From Echinostoma caproni (taxonomy: Eukaryota; Platyhelminthes; Trematoda; Plagiorchiida; Echinostomatidae), in contig UZAN01041189.1 in assembly GCA_900618425.1 (NCBI GenBank), forward strand, positions 38,722 to 62,467: a stretch of 23,746 nucleotides of DNA, given 5' to 3'. Shown one piece after another: positions 1 through 9,719 of this stretch. Within the stretch, counting starts at the first letter, position 1; each line of letters begins with the position of its first letter. A model generated the notes under the pieces. That model made no database searches. It was given only the letters and a program-made list of their open reading frames with translations, and was not told the DNA's origin. The position numbers and the translations under genes are program-made.

Positions 1-4
<4 letters not shown>

Positions 5-34
<30 letters not shown>
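5..34. repeat. (GA)15 dinucleotide microsatellite
   Basis: An uninterrupted GA run lies at the very edge of the window, so the true repeat may begin outside it. It has no coding meaning. Confidence 0.97.
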
Positions 35-35
<1 letters not shown>

Positions 36-963
36 GGCTCTTCAAATACATTTACCATGTGTTGCAACTGAGGTTATTGTGACAAAAATACACTTCCTGG
101 GTACAAGTATATGAATGAACTGACAAAAGATTACCGGATACGCATGCCTGACGAGCGGCAAGGACCGCGAAACTGGTCGTTTACTTCCAGGGAAATTTTG
201 TTCAGTCATTCATACATTACTTGAGTTCACAACTTCAACAAAACGTTTGATAATGAAAAAAGGGAGAACAAGTTTGTTCCGTGACATAAATTCACAAAAC
301 AGATAGGTTGCGAAAATTTGTGCCATGATGAAATCCAATCTCCGATTGTGCAATTAAATAAAAAAATGAAACTTGACACAGAAGAAACACTGGGAAGCTT
401 TAAGTAGCATTTTTGGGTTAAAATTTTATGGAATAGCTAGAAACCACATAACAACTATCGATCTCTTCTACTAAATAGGAAAGGGGATGCAAATCAGAAC
501 TGATAAAATATTAAAATTACACGTGCAGACGCAAATTAACAATAGTGAAATTTTGAACTGTCACTATCTTGTTCCTTCTTACTGATCCACTAACCAAAAA
601 ACAATCAAAGTCTGTAAACGGGAATATTTCACAGAACTCTGAGAAGTCTCTAATCGTATTTCTTTGATGCAATCTGTGAAGAGGAAGCTCGATTGACTGG
701 CGCATAAATTATTGAAAATAACGAGACAATGCACACAGTCTAGCTCTCTCTCCATTTTAAGCAGAATTGCCAACTTTTGGTTTGCTAAACCACTCAAAAC
801 CCGACAGTTTCTTCCCACTCCCTCCGGTGGAACAGACCATACAAAGCAATGGTGACGCAATCTTTCCTCGAGTTGGACTGGGTTTCCTACTGAAAACCAT
901 GTTATAAGATGAACAGCCACTTAACTCGACCCCTTCGAAAAGCTCGAACGTAGCTGGATCTAT
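35..963. other. No supported gene
   Basis: This is AT-rich sequence. A minus-strand open frame of 113 codons (920 to 579) is the longest here. It starts beside an acceptor-like TTTTCAG, but it has no recognisable motif and no matching donor, so I do not call it a gene. Confidence 0.5.
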
Positions 964-976
964 GGGGGGGGGGGGG
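964..976. repeat. Poly-G tract (13 G)
   Basis: Thirteen consecutive G residues stand in an otherwise AT-rich region. The tract could form a G-rich secondary structure, and its length is prone to sequencing error. Confidence 0.95.
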
Positions 977-1612
977 ATCAGGCAAACCGGAATGTTTATT
1001 TAGGCAGATAGTTTTGATTCGAGCTGATTGGGAAATGTGAAATTCAAGAGTCTCATTCTGTGGATGACAGCGCGGTGAGACGAAGCCAAAAAAGACCAGA
1101 GACTAGATCGAGGGAACCATGGTGAAATATAAACCAGAAGTAGGTTCTGTTCTGAGACTGTGAAAACATAACAATGTATTTGCACAATTGATTTTTCACC
1201 AGATGACTAACGAGGGAGCGGGAGGGAACAAAACTGTCATCATCGAATTTGGAAGTCAACAGTTAGATACAGCTTTACCTCCCAGTAAGGTCTTTAGTTT
1301 GTTTCTTCCAGAGAATTCCTGGAGCACTTCGGGGGTAGGGAGGTAGGCTTTTTAAAAGAGCACTTTAAAAGGAGTTCACTTGATTATTTGACCTTTGGTT
1401 TGAAAGATATCAGGAAATGGTTGAAAAAATGGATGTTTATATCAGAAAATAAAAATCAGGTGAATGAAATTGTATTTGAGCAAGCAAGTCAGAAGGCAAC
1501 TACTACGAGAGGAATTGGTTTCGTATACTATCATCGATCGTGTACTTACATCATTACACAAGTTTGATACATGATTTGAATTGAAAAAATCTAGTTTGGA
1601 TTTACGGCGTGT
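977..1612. other. No supported gene
   Basis: I see only short chance frames. On the minus strand a short ATG frame near 1570-1550 runs into a GTAAGT, but no convincing downstream exon follows. Confidence 0.5.
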
Positions 1613-1890
1613 GTGTGCAGTTGGTTTTTTCAGGGTAAGCTAAGGGTAACGGTCACAAGCTTTTGGACAGGCAATCATTGTTTTCGAAAGATTTATAATC
1701 CTGCTTGTACGGGTCATGTTAGGGTTCGTTGGCAGTGGAGACACGTTTTCACGCTGGGTCGAAAGGTCATTCGGGATGGGGAGAGGGAAGTTGTAAGCCC
1801 TAAGTGTCTGTGTTTGAGTGATATCGATTGTGATTGACGTGTCGGGGACGGTGGTGATGTGATAGCTCCGCCTCACTACATCCGTCATAC
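1613..1890. other. GC-richer island, possible old repeat
   Basis: This segment is visibly richer in G and C than its flanks. It stays open on both strands: 74 codons on plus (1613-1837) and 82 codons on minus (1888-1640). Neither translation shows a domain, signal peptide or splice-flanked structure. Simultaneous openness on both strands in a compositional island fits an old dispersed repeat or an untranslated part of a retroelement better than a gene. A plus-strand GGTAAGC donor-like site follows TTTTTTCAG at its start (about 1625-1640), giving no exon. Confidence 0.3.
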
Positions 1891-2518
1891 GTCTGTTTAG
1901 GAACTCAGATATTACATCTCGAAAAAGTAAAGGAATGAATAACTTGTTTTCTAAGCCCCGTGTACCCGTTTGGATAGCAACCTTTCCCGTTGAACCGTTC
2001 GGGAAAACCGTTTCCTCTGAGAACGTCCTTCATTTTCGTTATTTTTTAAAATCTCATACACTGCCATAGCAGATTGTGTGCGCTCGTGATGCTAGACTCA
2101 CTCACATATATTTCCTATCCGAGGGGAACGAAGCTGTAAAAGTTTGTATATCGCCCTGTCCAAGTTTCTTCCCTACGCATTCTACGCTCGATGAGCCATC
2201 TTCTTCTCGGAAAATTGCCACATCTAAGAAAGACCATCCTTGGTTGCTTCTGTTTTAAACATGAACTGAATAGATTTGTGAGCTTTGTTCCATATTTGAA
2301 ACACTCTTTTCTAGCTTCTGTCCTCATGTGTAAAGCACAATGTGTCGTTCGCTTAGCGACAGTACAAACTCATTTGCTCAATTTATCGCTTCGTCGCATT
2401 TGCTAACTGGGCCATAAATATACCTGCTAAGAGGAGGCATACTGCCAAATCCATGGTCTATTTGATAGTAAACGTTTCTAACAAACAGAAATCGGACGTT
2501 GAAGGTGCACTTAAGCAG
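1891..2518. other. No supported gene
   Basis: Overlapping short frames occur on both strands at 2076-2406. None has a start, splice or polyadenylation context that separates it from chance. Confidence 0.5.
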
Positions 2519-2772
2519 TAACTCCTGCAGATCCTTCATTGATATTTCTATCGGTAAGTGTTTGGTATCGTTGTAACAACAGAGAAAATCTATCGTTTAC
2601 AGGAGTGGTACATTTGTGAATGTAGCATTCAAAGAGAATATTGGATCATTCTTCAAGTGTTGTTCATCGATGATTTTGATGGACTGAAATTTCTCTCGCA
2701 AGCTGTATTTGGCAAGCTAATTGAACGCTGGTTCGAGAAGTCCTACGAGCCAATTGGCACTTTGATGAAATG
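2519..2772 (+). CDS. Candidate exon pair of an unidentified gene (partial)
   Basis: Two candidate exons flank a 49-nt intron (2554-2602) that starts GTAAGT and ends in the acceptor CGTTTACAG. The upstream exon must begin after an in-frame TAA at 2512-2514, using AG at 2518 or 2530, and ends at 2553 in phase 0. The downstream exon (2603-2772, 170 nt) is open in only one frame, the one that joins the upstream exon, and starts EWYICECS. It ends at a TG|GTGAGT donor in phase 2. Its translation has several aromatic residues and the segment FGKLIERWFEKSYEPIG, with no family I recognise. If AG at 2849 is the next acceptor, the frame closes after eight more codons at a TGA. If the stronger TTTGTCTTCAG at 2960 is used, a TGA forms at the junction. 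No start codon or promoter was found. The splice signals are good, but this could still be chance. Confidence 0.3.
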
Positions 2773-3350
2773 GTGAGTTGAAAACGAAACTGAAATTAAT
2801 GTCTTGTGAACCTTGGGTAGCCCCTAAAGGTGTATAATGTTTCATCCAGGCGGCTTGATTTAGTGGAAAACTGATTGGTCAAAATGGTCTTGATCCTTTA
2901 TGAATTTATGACTATTCACAGATTGTTTCTCTATATGATCCGTTTTCTCTTTGTCTTCAGACACATTGACACATCCGTTGTCATCGGATAGTGGCTCGGA
3001 CATCGTGCCTATTCATCATGTAAAACTCATGGTGCCTTATCTTGTTGGATTATTTTAATGTCTTTACGTTGCTGGATCTAACTAGGTGTTTCCATAGTAA
3101 TGGTCCCCGGGTATTGGATATGCACTTACCATTTTGAAAACTAGTCTACCAGTACGGCTTTGAAACTTATAATCAGGATGGTTCAGGGGTGTTATATGAC
3201 AGCAGCATCGAGCACCTGGTGTTAGAAGCAACGTTAACGTAAATGAAGCACCTAGTTCCTTATCGTACCTGATTACGCACCAGTTACGTCATTGGTACGC
3301 TCGGAATGAAGCAGTAGATCCGTGTGCTGTAAACGCAAAACATCCATGTA
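2773..3350. other. No firm gene; possible intron or 3' region
   Basis: It holds the donor at 2773 and a pyrimidine-rich acceptor-like site ending at 2960. On the minus strand an open frame without an early ATG (about 3290 to 3128) ends in ATG|GTAAGT near 3127. No exon partner was identified for it. Confidence 0.35.
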
Positions 3351-3548
3351 ATGTTCTATGCATCCTTTGGCCTATATCAACATAAACCTAAGGAAAACAC
3401 CACGTTAGAACATTCGTTGTCACTCAATTATCCAGTTCCATTCAACAATGCGAAGGTATCACGGTGGACTTCAATTCTCTCTCCACACACACACGCACAC
3501 AGACAAATACATGCATCTGCAAACAAATTGGCACAAACAGACCAATAA
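3351..3548 (+). CDS. Short ORF, 65 codons, stop inside AATAAA
   Basis: An ATG-initiated frame of 65 codons ends with a TAA (3546-3548) that lies inside AATAAA at 3544-3549. The translation is polar and unstructured-looking, and its His/Thr-rich part is encoded by the CA repeat at 3484-3501. There is no signal peptide, no cysteine and no recognised domain. The polyadenylation overlap is the only positive evidence. A chance frame through a microsatellite is the main alternative. Confidence 0.15.
   Translation: MFYASFGLYQHKPKENTTLEHSLSLNYPVPFNNAKVSRWTSILSPHTHAHRQIHASANKLAQTDQ
3484..3501. repeat. (CA)n microsatellite with one interruption
   Basis: About nine CA units run here with a single G replacing A at 3495. 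Confidence 0.9.
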
Positions 3549-3639
3549 ACGCGTTGTGATCATTTTCTATCCAATAAGTTTCATGTTTGATGAATTGTAC
3601 CGGCATAAATACTGATCGTAAAGAAACCGCCCGATTAGC

Positions 3640-3705
3640 CTCCCGCTGATCAGGTGGTTAGTTTGCTTGCTACTGCATGTGAGATACCCTTCTCGATCTC
3701 TATTT
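3640..3705 (+). mobile_element. Degenerate tRNA-like SINE head
   Basis: The sequence TGATCAGGTGG followed by TTAG at 3647-3661 resembles a tRNA D-arm and the polymerase III A box. A B-box-like TTCTCGATCTC sits at 3690-3700, 43 nt downstream, which is the spacing found in tRNA genes. The acceptor stem does not pair and the B box carries several changes. This therefore looks like the decayed tRNA-derived head of a SINE, not a functional tRNA. Confidence 0.4.
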
Positions 3706-3779
3706 GGATCGATTAATTCACATCACCGATGAGACCAAAACACGTCAAAGCAACTGTGCAGGGCTTTCTTACTTTTCAG

Positions 3780-4318
3780 TTCGCTCTTCATTCGCCCTAT
3801 ACTGGACTCTCACGGAAGCGTAAGTGATCTAAATGTAGGAAAGGATAGTTTGAGAACAGATTTTTACTTGCCACGTACGGTTACCAAATATTTACAAAAT
3901 AAGTGTATTTGTGCAAATTTCTGTGCAGTCTTTATTTACTTTTCAAGAACGCAATAAAATTTTATTTTATTATCACGCCTATCAAGCCTAGAAAAAATAT
4001 TCTTGTGTTATTCACGAAACTAAGATAATCAGTTGATCTAACGGGTGACTGAAAGGAATAAAAAGGATTGTCGTATTCAGAAAAATGAATGAGTCTGGGA
4101 AGAGAAATGTTATTTTTAACCACAGAATTCAGTACAAAAGGTAAGTGAAAGTGTTTTTTCTCTTGGTTCAGTAAAAGTGTAATATTCTAATGTTTATTCC
4201 GGATATCTAATCGAAACAAAATCACTTGAACAAACACATGCTTACTAGTTTACCTCATAAATCCGAAATGTGGGTAAAAGTTGTCAATGCAAATGCGCGG
4301 AGCGCAATAATCAAATAA
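3780..4318 (+). CDS. Candidate three-exon 3' gene end, unidentified
   Basis: A proposed exon chain runs 3780-3819, 4081-4140 and 4249-4318. The first exon (40 nt) lies between a pyrimidine-rich acceptor ending CTTTTCAG and a GTAAGT donor. The second is exactly 60 nt, between GTATTCAG and GTAAGT, and is open in one frame only (MNESGKRNVIFNHRIQYK). The third starts after CTTACTAG and ends with a TAA at 4316-4318 inside AATAAA. One frame stays open across all three joins. In it the first exon reads RSSFALYWTLTE and the last contains EMWVKVVNANARSAIIK. The second exon could instead be a first exon, because its ATG has an A at -3. The third acceptor is weak. A stronger acceptor at 4171 would give a 31-nt intron and a stop after six codons. 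No family is recognised and no upstream exon was found. Confidence 0.3.
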
Positions 4319-4319
4319 A
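4314..4319 (+). promoter_or_regulatory. AATAAA polyadenylation signal
   Basis: A canonical hexamer overlaps the TAA stop of the candidate gene ending at 4318. Confidence 0.35.
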
Positions 4320-5067
4320 ATTGTTTGTTTTAACAGCGAATAAGATTTGGTCTAAGTTGATGACCCATTTGGGTGATCAATAAATCTTGTATGGTGGGAA
4401 CCGAATAGACTGATTGTGCACTGAAACCAGACGGTACCCTCAGGTACAACACTACAAAACAAAATGAGTGAATTCAATCAGTTCTTTTCGCTGTATTTCG
4501 TTCATCCAAAGAGGTAGACAGATGAGAATCATAACACTCTGGATAGACTCCTATTGGCGCTTTCTCAGTCAAACACTTTGCATGAACTCGCAACTTTCAT
4601 ATGCAGATTTGAGCTAATTTATCACTTCAATTCACACAAATTCACACAGTGGTGCTTTTTATTTAGTTGATTTTCCATTCTTTCTATGCTTTTTTCGATA
4701 TCCACCAATATTAATGAGATAATTTTCTCATTGCCCCTTTATCCATAGCACGTAATATTATTCATTTTTTAAATTCGAGGTTTATCAATCAGCCTACGTG
4801 ACTATGCTCTCCTTATTCGACAATCTGGACGACACATTTTCGCTTTTTCTCATCCATTCTTACTACGACTTTAAAGCTAGTGGTAATCGGTTTAGTGCAT
4901 TTCAGGTTACTATCATCTGCATGTCATCTTCGTATATAGTTCTCCGTGCGTATAGTACATTACATATGTTACATTCAGGAAATACCATACTATAGAATCA
5001 AATGCAATCGGTGGTGCCTGTGTATCGTTCCTCAGGGAAAGTGAAATCAGGACAACTCATATAAAAG
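4320..5067. other. No supported gene
   Basis: A 64-codon ATG frame (4804-4995) has ordinary AT-rich composition and no splice or polyadenylation context. I see nothing else here. Confidence 0.5.
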
Positions 5068-5374
5068 GTGTATTTGTTGCTTTTTGACGAAAAACTCAAA
5101 TCCTGGGCAAACCAGAACTACCGAAATAGGTTTTATTTAGATTTCCTTTCCGACGATAATCCATTACTTATTATTTTGCTCGAGGAGAGACAGTTGTGGA
5201 TATTCCAACTTATTCGATCGAATACCTACCAAATGCATACATCTCATAGCGCTACTGCGGATTGTTTGTGAGTCCAACTGTTATTTTTTCGATAGTCTAG
5301 GTGCACGGTTTACCACTGTCCACAATAATAAAAGGGAAATTGTTTTATATTATTGGGAGCCGCACATATTGTAG
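5068..5374 (+). CDS. Weak candidate exon pair, unidentified
   Basis: A frame of 66 codons without an ATG (from 5068) runs to TTT|GTGAGT at 5268. Its translation is well mixed, including LKSWANQNYRNRFYLDFLSD. Joining to an acceptor at 5295 (TTTTTTCGATAG) keeps the frame open for about 25 more codons to a TAG at 5372-5374, with a segment REIVLYYWEPHIL. The implied intron is only 28 nt, very short even for compact introns. The upstream acceptor (AAAAG at 5067) lacks a pyrimidine tract. No family is recognised and a chance frame is a serious alternative. Confidence 0.18.
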
Positions 5375-7424
5375 AACACAACACACACCGCAAGGAATTC
5401 AAACTAGTCTCTGAATTTCCTGATAACATCTGCCTAGCTAGCTGTCGTTCATCCGATGCATTTATTTAAGCAGTTTTTCCACGTGGCTGGACAAAAGGCA
5501 GCATTGGCACTTAGGATGCTTTTTGCACAGGCACTTTGATCCCATCTCTCTACAGCCATTTTCTACCAAAATTTGAGACATTAGTTAGCAAGGGACAAGA
5601 CAACGCCACGTCAGGGCATCAAACTTGATGTGTAAAAGATGAATTTTGTAGGTGAATAAGTTCTTGGTGAAGATGAACTCATTGAATGCATACTAACAAT
5701 TGGAATGAAGATGTGATAAAAGTACTTAGTTAGTTTTTGCTCAAAGGTTTTAGGTGGAAGATGAGAAAAGGTGAGTGAATTTATCATTCCGTGATCTGAC
5801 ACATTGGGCTTCATTGTTTTTTATTCATTCACCGCAAAACTTAGCATATAATCTCATTTGTCTTTAGTCACTCGTTCTCCCATCACGTAAATGGTCACTG
5901 AGATGCTTTCACGGAATTGTCAAAATGAGCATGAAAACATCCTTGGTGCGGTATAATGTCATAAACTTCGGTGTCTGTATTTTTATGGTCGGACGGCACT
6001 TTTCTACCTAAAGAGTTCTGTTTTCCATATCTTTAATAAGATATTTTGTTTTCTATATATACATAACATTCATTTAGGACTAGCTAGGCCTAACCAGCAA
6101 GCGATTCTTCCTACCGATGTCCTCTCAATATTCGGGAAATAGCGTTTCCCAGTTTGAATAACGCAATACAGACAGTTCGAAACAATCTTTGTCGCTCTCT
6201 GCTTCAGCACAACTACGTGCTTGGAAAGCGAAACGAGGTGGAAAAGTAACGATAGTGATGGATTATGAATATTTTAACAATTTCAAACTTAAGTTTGGTA
6301 GGAATCCATTTTTGAAATTAACACTAAAAGTAGTAAAGCATTTTTTTCCTTATTGTTAGATAACTGTCCGGCGTTGAATTGTTTGTGTTATTATCTCACT
6401 TTGCATACTTTTCGCTTCCGCGACTGTTATGCGTTTCCTGATTGAGGTAAAAACTATTTTTCATTATCCATGGAAGGAATTCAAGCACTTCCAACTAATG
6501 CTTTTCTACTGAATTGAAACAATGGAACTGGTGGCTATTTTGTTTTAATATGATAGAATCAATGGTTTTTGGCATCATCTTGATTGATTATTCGTCTAAT
6601 TGTTACTTTCGAAAATCCAAAATGAAACATGATTTTCGTCTGGATACAGTTCGGACCTAATCGGACACAAATGCCGGTAACTTTGTTATTGTGAAATTGA
6701 TCACTCCGATAGACACGTTTCTAGGTAAGTTAAAATTGGAGACGGAATTAACCTTGTGAATTCGATTAGTGCCAAAGTGCCCCCAGATAGCTGTTTGAAG
6801 TTGTTACAGAAAACGTTTCAGCTTGAAGGGGGGATAAATGGTAGTCACTTCATTCCTGAGTAACCACTGTATAAGAACTTTCAGAAATTCAAAGTTCAAG
6901 ACATGGTGATGTAGTTGGATGAATTTCCAAAAGTTGGCAGTGTATTTAGAATGTAATATTCAATGCGAGGCAAGTGATTTGGCTGTCAGACCATTAACTC
7001 AACACGCGTCACATTGCTCACGAAAACATAAACTACTTGATGATGGAACGTATCCGCTCAACAATCCGTATTATTTCACTGCTTTTGGTCACATTTAAAA
7101 CTCTATTGGAGGACGAAACGAGTAAAGTGTGAGAATATGGTTTAAACTATAGGGGCTTTCACACTCCATAAAGTACCAGATATTTACCACGCACGACCTC
7201 AGGAGAATGGTTTCATTTCCGGAGTTGAACATGTCCTGAATGCCGACAGCAACATCGGTCAAGCATACGCTGAAAAGTCAATAAACCGAGATATTACGCA
7301 GATGCTATTTGCATTTTTCATATTTTTCAAGCCTACAATCTGCTTGCCTAAACACAAAAAATTGAGAAAACTTTATTTCTGAAAGGATCCCTAATGGTGA
7401 GAAAACTGTTTAGGTAAAATAAAT
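5375..7424. other. No supported gene
   Basis: This long AT-rich stretch holds only short chance frames. A GTAAGT donor-like site at about 6724 follows a short open frame that has no acceptor or ATG. I see no repeat or RNA signature. Confidence 0.55.
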
Positions 7425-7446
7425 TTCATCACATTGGTTGGTGTCT
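7425..7446 (+). repeat. Direct repeat copy 1
   Basis: This copy matches 7743-7765 with one length difference and one or two substitutions. Both end in the identical 14-mer CATTGGTTGGTGTC. The pair brackets the hairpin and the SINE-like body. Confidence 0.75.
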
Positions 7447-7557
7447 AGAGTATCAAGCTTGGATTAGCCCATTCTATTCTTCAGAGGCACCAGGCACTCC
7501 GAAGACCATCAAGAGTGTCTGGTGCCTCTGAATCGGCTAATCCATGCGTGATACTCT
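7447..7557. repeat. Long imperfect inverted repeat (hairpin)
   Basis: The left arm (7447-7499) and right arm (7513-7557) are reverse complements over about 45 bases. There are only four mismatches plus one 8-base insertion in the left arm, and the loop is 13 nt. Perfect blocks include TGGATTAGCC with its complement, and CAGAGGCACCAG with its complement. The right arm runs directly into the SINE-like sequence at 7594. It may be a foldback copy of the SINE's leading segment, a MITE-like end, or an RNA hairpin. Confidence 0.88.
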
Positions 7558-7593
7558 GAATTGAACGAGCCATTCGCACAAGGTGACAACCGT

Positions 7594-7742
7594 CGACCGT
7601 GTAACTCAGGAGTAGGAGTTTGACATCTCGACCCAACTGATCGCGTTTCGAGTCCTTTCAGGGACGCAAAAAGTACACACTGCTGACAAGTCCGAAACAG
7701 GACGAAACAGCTGTCTAGTGTCCTTTGTTGGTTATTATAAAC
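7594..7742 (+). mobile_element. tRNA-derived SINE-like element
   Basis: An A-box-like TAACTCAGGAG at 7602-7612 is followed 43 nt later by a B-box-like GTTTCGAGTCC at 7645-7655. Each has one mismatch to the polymerase III consensus, and the spacing is that of a tRNA. The acceptor arms do not pair, so this is not a working tRNA. After the tRNA-like head comes a body containing CCGAAACAGGACGAAACAG, which recurs in diverged form at 8550. This head-plus-body structure is typical of SINEs. The exact ends are uncertain. Confidence 0.55.
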
Positions 7743-7765
7743 CTTTCCATCGCATTGGTTGGTGT
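7743..7765 (+). repeat. Direct repeat copy 2
   Basis: This is the partner of 7425-7446. After the shared 14-mer CATTGGTTGGTGTC the two sequences diverge. Confidence 0.75.
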
Positions 7766-8548
7766 CGTTTCGAGGATTGATCACCGAGGGCTATTTCCAT
7801 CGCTCATTGTGGTAAATCAACAATGACCACTTGTTTTAGGTTGCAAACTTTTGAACGGTTTCACTGAAAAACAAACATATCATCGAGTGAATATATTCTG
7901 TTCACCTAATTAACCTTGATTATTTGTCTGACGCTAAACAAAGGTCTAAACTAATGCCCCAAAATAAACTGTACAGTTCTTGATTAATAGCTATTCCAAC
8001 CTAAATAACCTCTCAACTTGTTGAAATGAAAGACACGCACAGGATCCTTGGTCATGCAGGGATCTAGCAAATCATTTTGCATGTGTGGTTTTGGTATTTG
8101 TATCAATTAATTGCGGTATTAAATGAAAGTTTACAGGCGCTAAACGATGGATCAGTTGTGAGTTGATTGGAGTCACTAAAAGGACGATGATGTTCTTATT
8201 TCGAGGAGTGGAACGTATTCAAAATGGAACTCAGTTTGCACATGTTTTCTTAGTTTTAGGGTTGAGATTGCGGAAGAGAATTCGCACACAGTAGGAATCT
8301 GGCTATCCCTTCAAATTATATCAATGTTACATGATATATTTTTAGGTTGCGGCGATCCCATGCAATTTTTACTGGCACTGCACACTGCCTGTGGTCTTAT
8401 ACTAGTGTCCTAGTTGGTTTCAATCCTAAACACTTATTTATTTTCCATGCATGTAAAATTTTTATACACATTGAAATCACTGTAAGCATATTTAAGCCTG
8501 ACAATCGACATCGATGTGTTCATTCCCTAGATTGTAGAGTGATTTGAG
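7766..8548. other. No supported gene
   Basis: A 66-codon frame (8347-8547) follows an acceptor-like TTTTTAG but has no ATG start and no partner exon. TTTCCATCG, also present in the nearby SINE tails, recurs at about 7795. Confidence 0.5.
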
Positions 8549-8615
8549 TTCCGAACAAGTACAAAACAACTGTCGCGTGCTGTTTGTCGGCTGTCCCATA
8601 CTTATTTCCATCGGT
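8549..8615 (+). mobile_element. Diverged SINE tail fragment
   Basis: The segment aligns by eye with 7689-7751. Both carry CCGAA, an ACGAAACAG-like core, CTGT, a TTTGTYGG block and TTTCCATCG in the same order. No tRNA-like head lies directly upstream, so this looks like a 5'-truncated or decayed copy of the same family. Confidence 0.5.
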
Positions 8616-9719
8616 AATGATTCACTACATAGGGTACATTCTAATGTCAATGTTATATTATTACTGGTTTTGTGTATATGTCGTGTCTGATTATTGCACT
8701 GACAAAAAGGGATGTAAGTGATCATAGAACTTGGGCTTGTGTGTATATCAGAGTATCCCCCGTGAACGGATGCTCGAAACCTCTGAATGTGGCTGAGTCT
8801 CGGTGTGGACTGTAACTGTTAGCATACAGGCTGTTCCCCGTGTAGACGGCTAACTGAGAATCTTTCAGGGAGGGGAAAAGTATAAACGTCATGGATTAAA
8901 AGGTCCGGTGATACATGAACACGGTTCACATCCAAACTATCTGGCACGCTGCCAAGCGCACTGAATCATAGTCATACAGAGTTCTCCCACATTTTGTTGT
9001 CATTCATTGGTTATTTAACGTTTGTACGCATGTACCTAATAGGATAGTTTTTTGAAGAGTCGTTAAGAAGGACAGATGACGTGGAAATATCCTGAACGCT
9101 CTTCGTGGATGGGTTGTTGATATTCTTTTGCGGAAAACTAAGCAACTAACCAGTAGAACAAAATATAAATAGCACCCCGCCGAACGGAAAAGAAAAGTCA
9201 ATATCATATCGATTTGTTTTATGCCCTATATGATTCCCGCAAATTAACATTTTCTGTACATCTGTCATGATTCTCTTTTTCTCTCTTTCATTTAGGATTT
9301 AAATAACTCGTGAAAATAACAAACTCTGACCTGTCCAGTAGAGAAAGTAATCGAACACCTTTGATTTCCACGTCCAATACCTTCATTTCATTACTGGAAT
9401 ATGAAATAAGGATGCTTAAATTGTGACTTTAAAGATCACTTTTTTATCTTTTAACTTGCAATTTTATCTTAGCGCACAATTTGGGTGGTCACATTCACTA
9501 AACAATCGATCAAGCGTTTCGGTTAAGAAGCGCAAATAATGGCCAATTGAGTGAACCTCATCTAGGAACACTGGGATGCACGTCAAAGTTATTTATTGGA
9601 AGCTACAGATGGAGGACGAAATGAATGGATGCGCCGCTTTCGTCAGCACAGGATAGTTTAAGAACTGGGATTTTTTCTCTTCAATAAATTGGTTTTGTTT
9701 ATCGTATGCCCCAATTTCT
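8616..9719. other. No supported gene; possible tRNA-like remnant
   Basis: TGGCTGAGTCT at 8790-8800 matches an A box well, but the expected B box position near 8832 is poor. Short repeated blocks CCCCGTG occur at about 8758 and 8837. Otherwise I see nothing. Confidence 0.35.

Noticed and set aside
579..920. Minus-strand 113-codon frame
   Set aside because: It is the longest clean frame near the left end, but it has no domain, signal peptide, donor or polyadenylation context. Its length is not extreme for this much DNA in six frames.
3127..3290. Minus open frame ending in ATG|GTAAGT
   Set aside because: The donor is good, but there is no convincing acceptor, start codon or partner exon.
7594..7670. 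Functional tRNA gene
   Set aside because: The A and B boxes are present, but the acceptor and other arms do not pair. A SINE head fits better.
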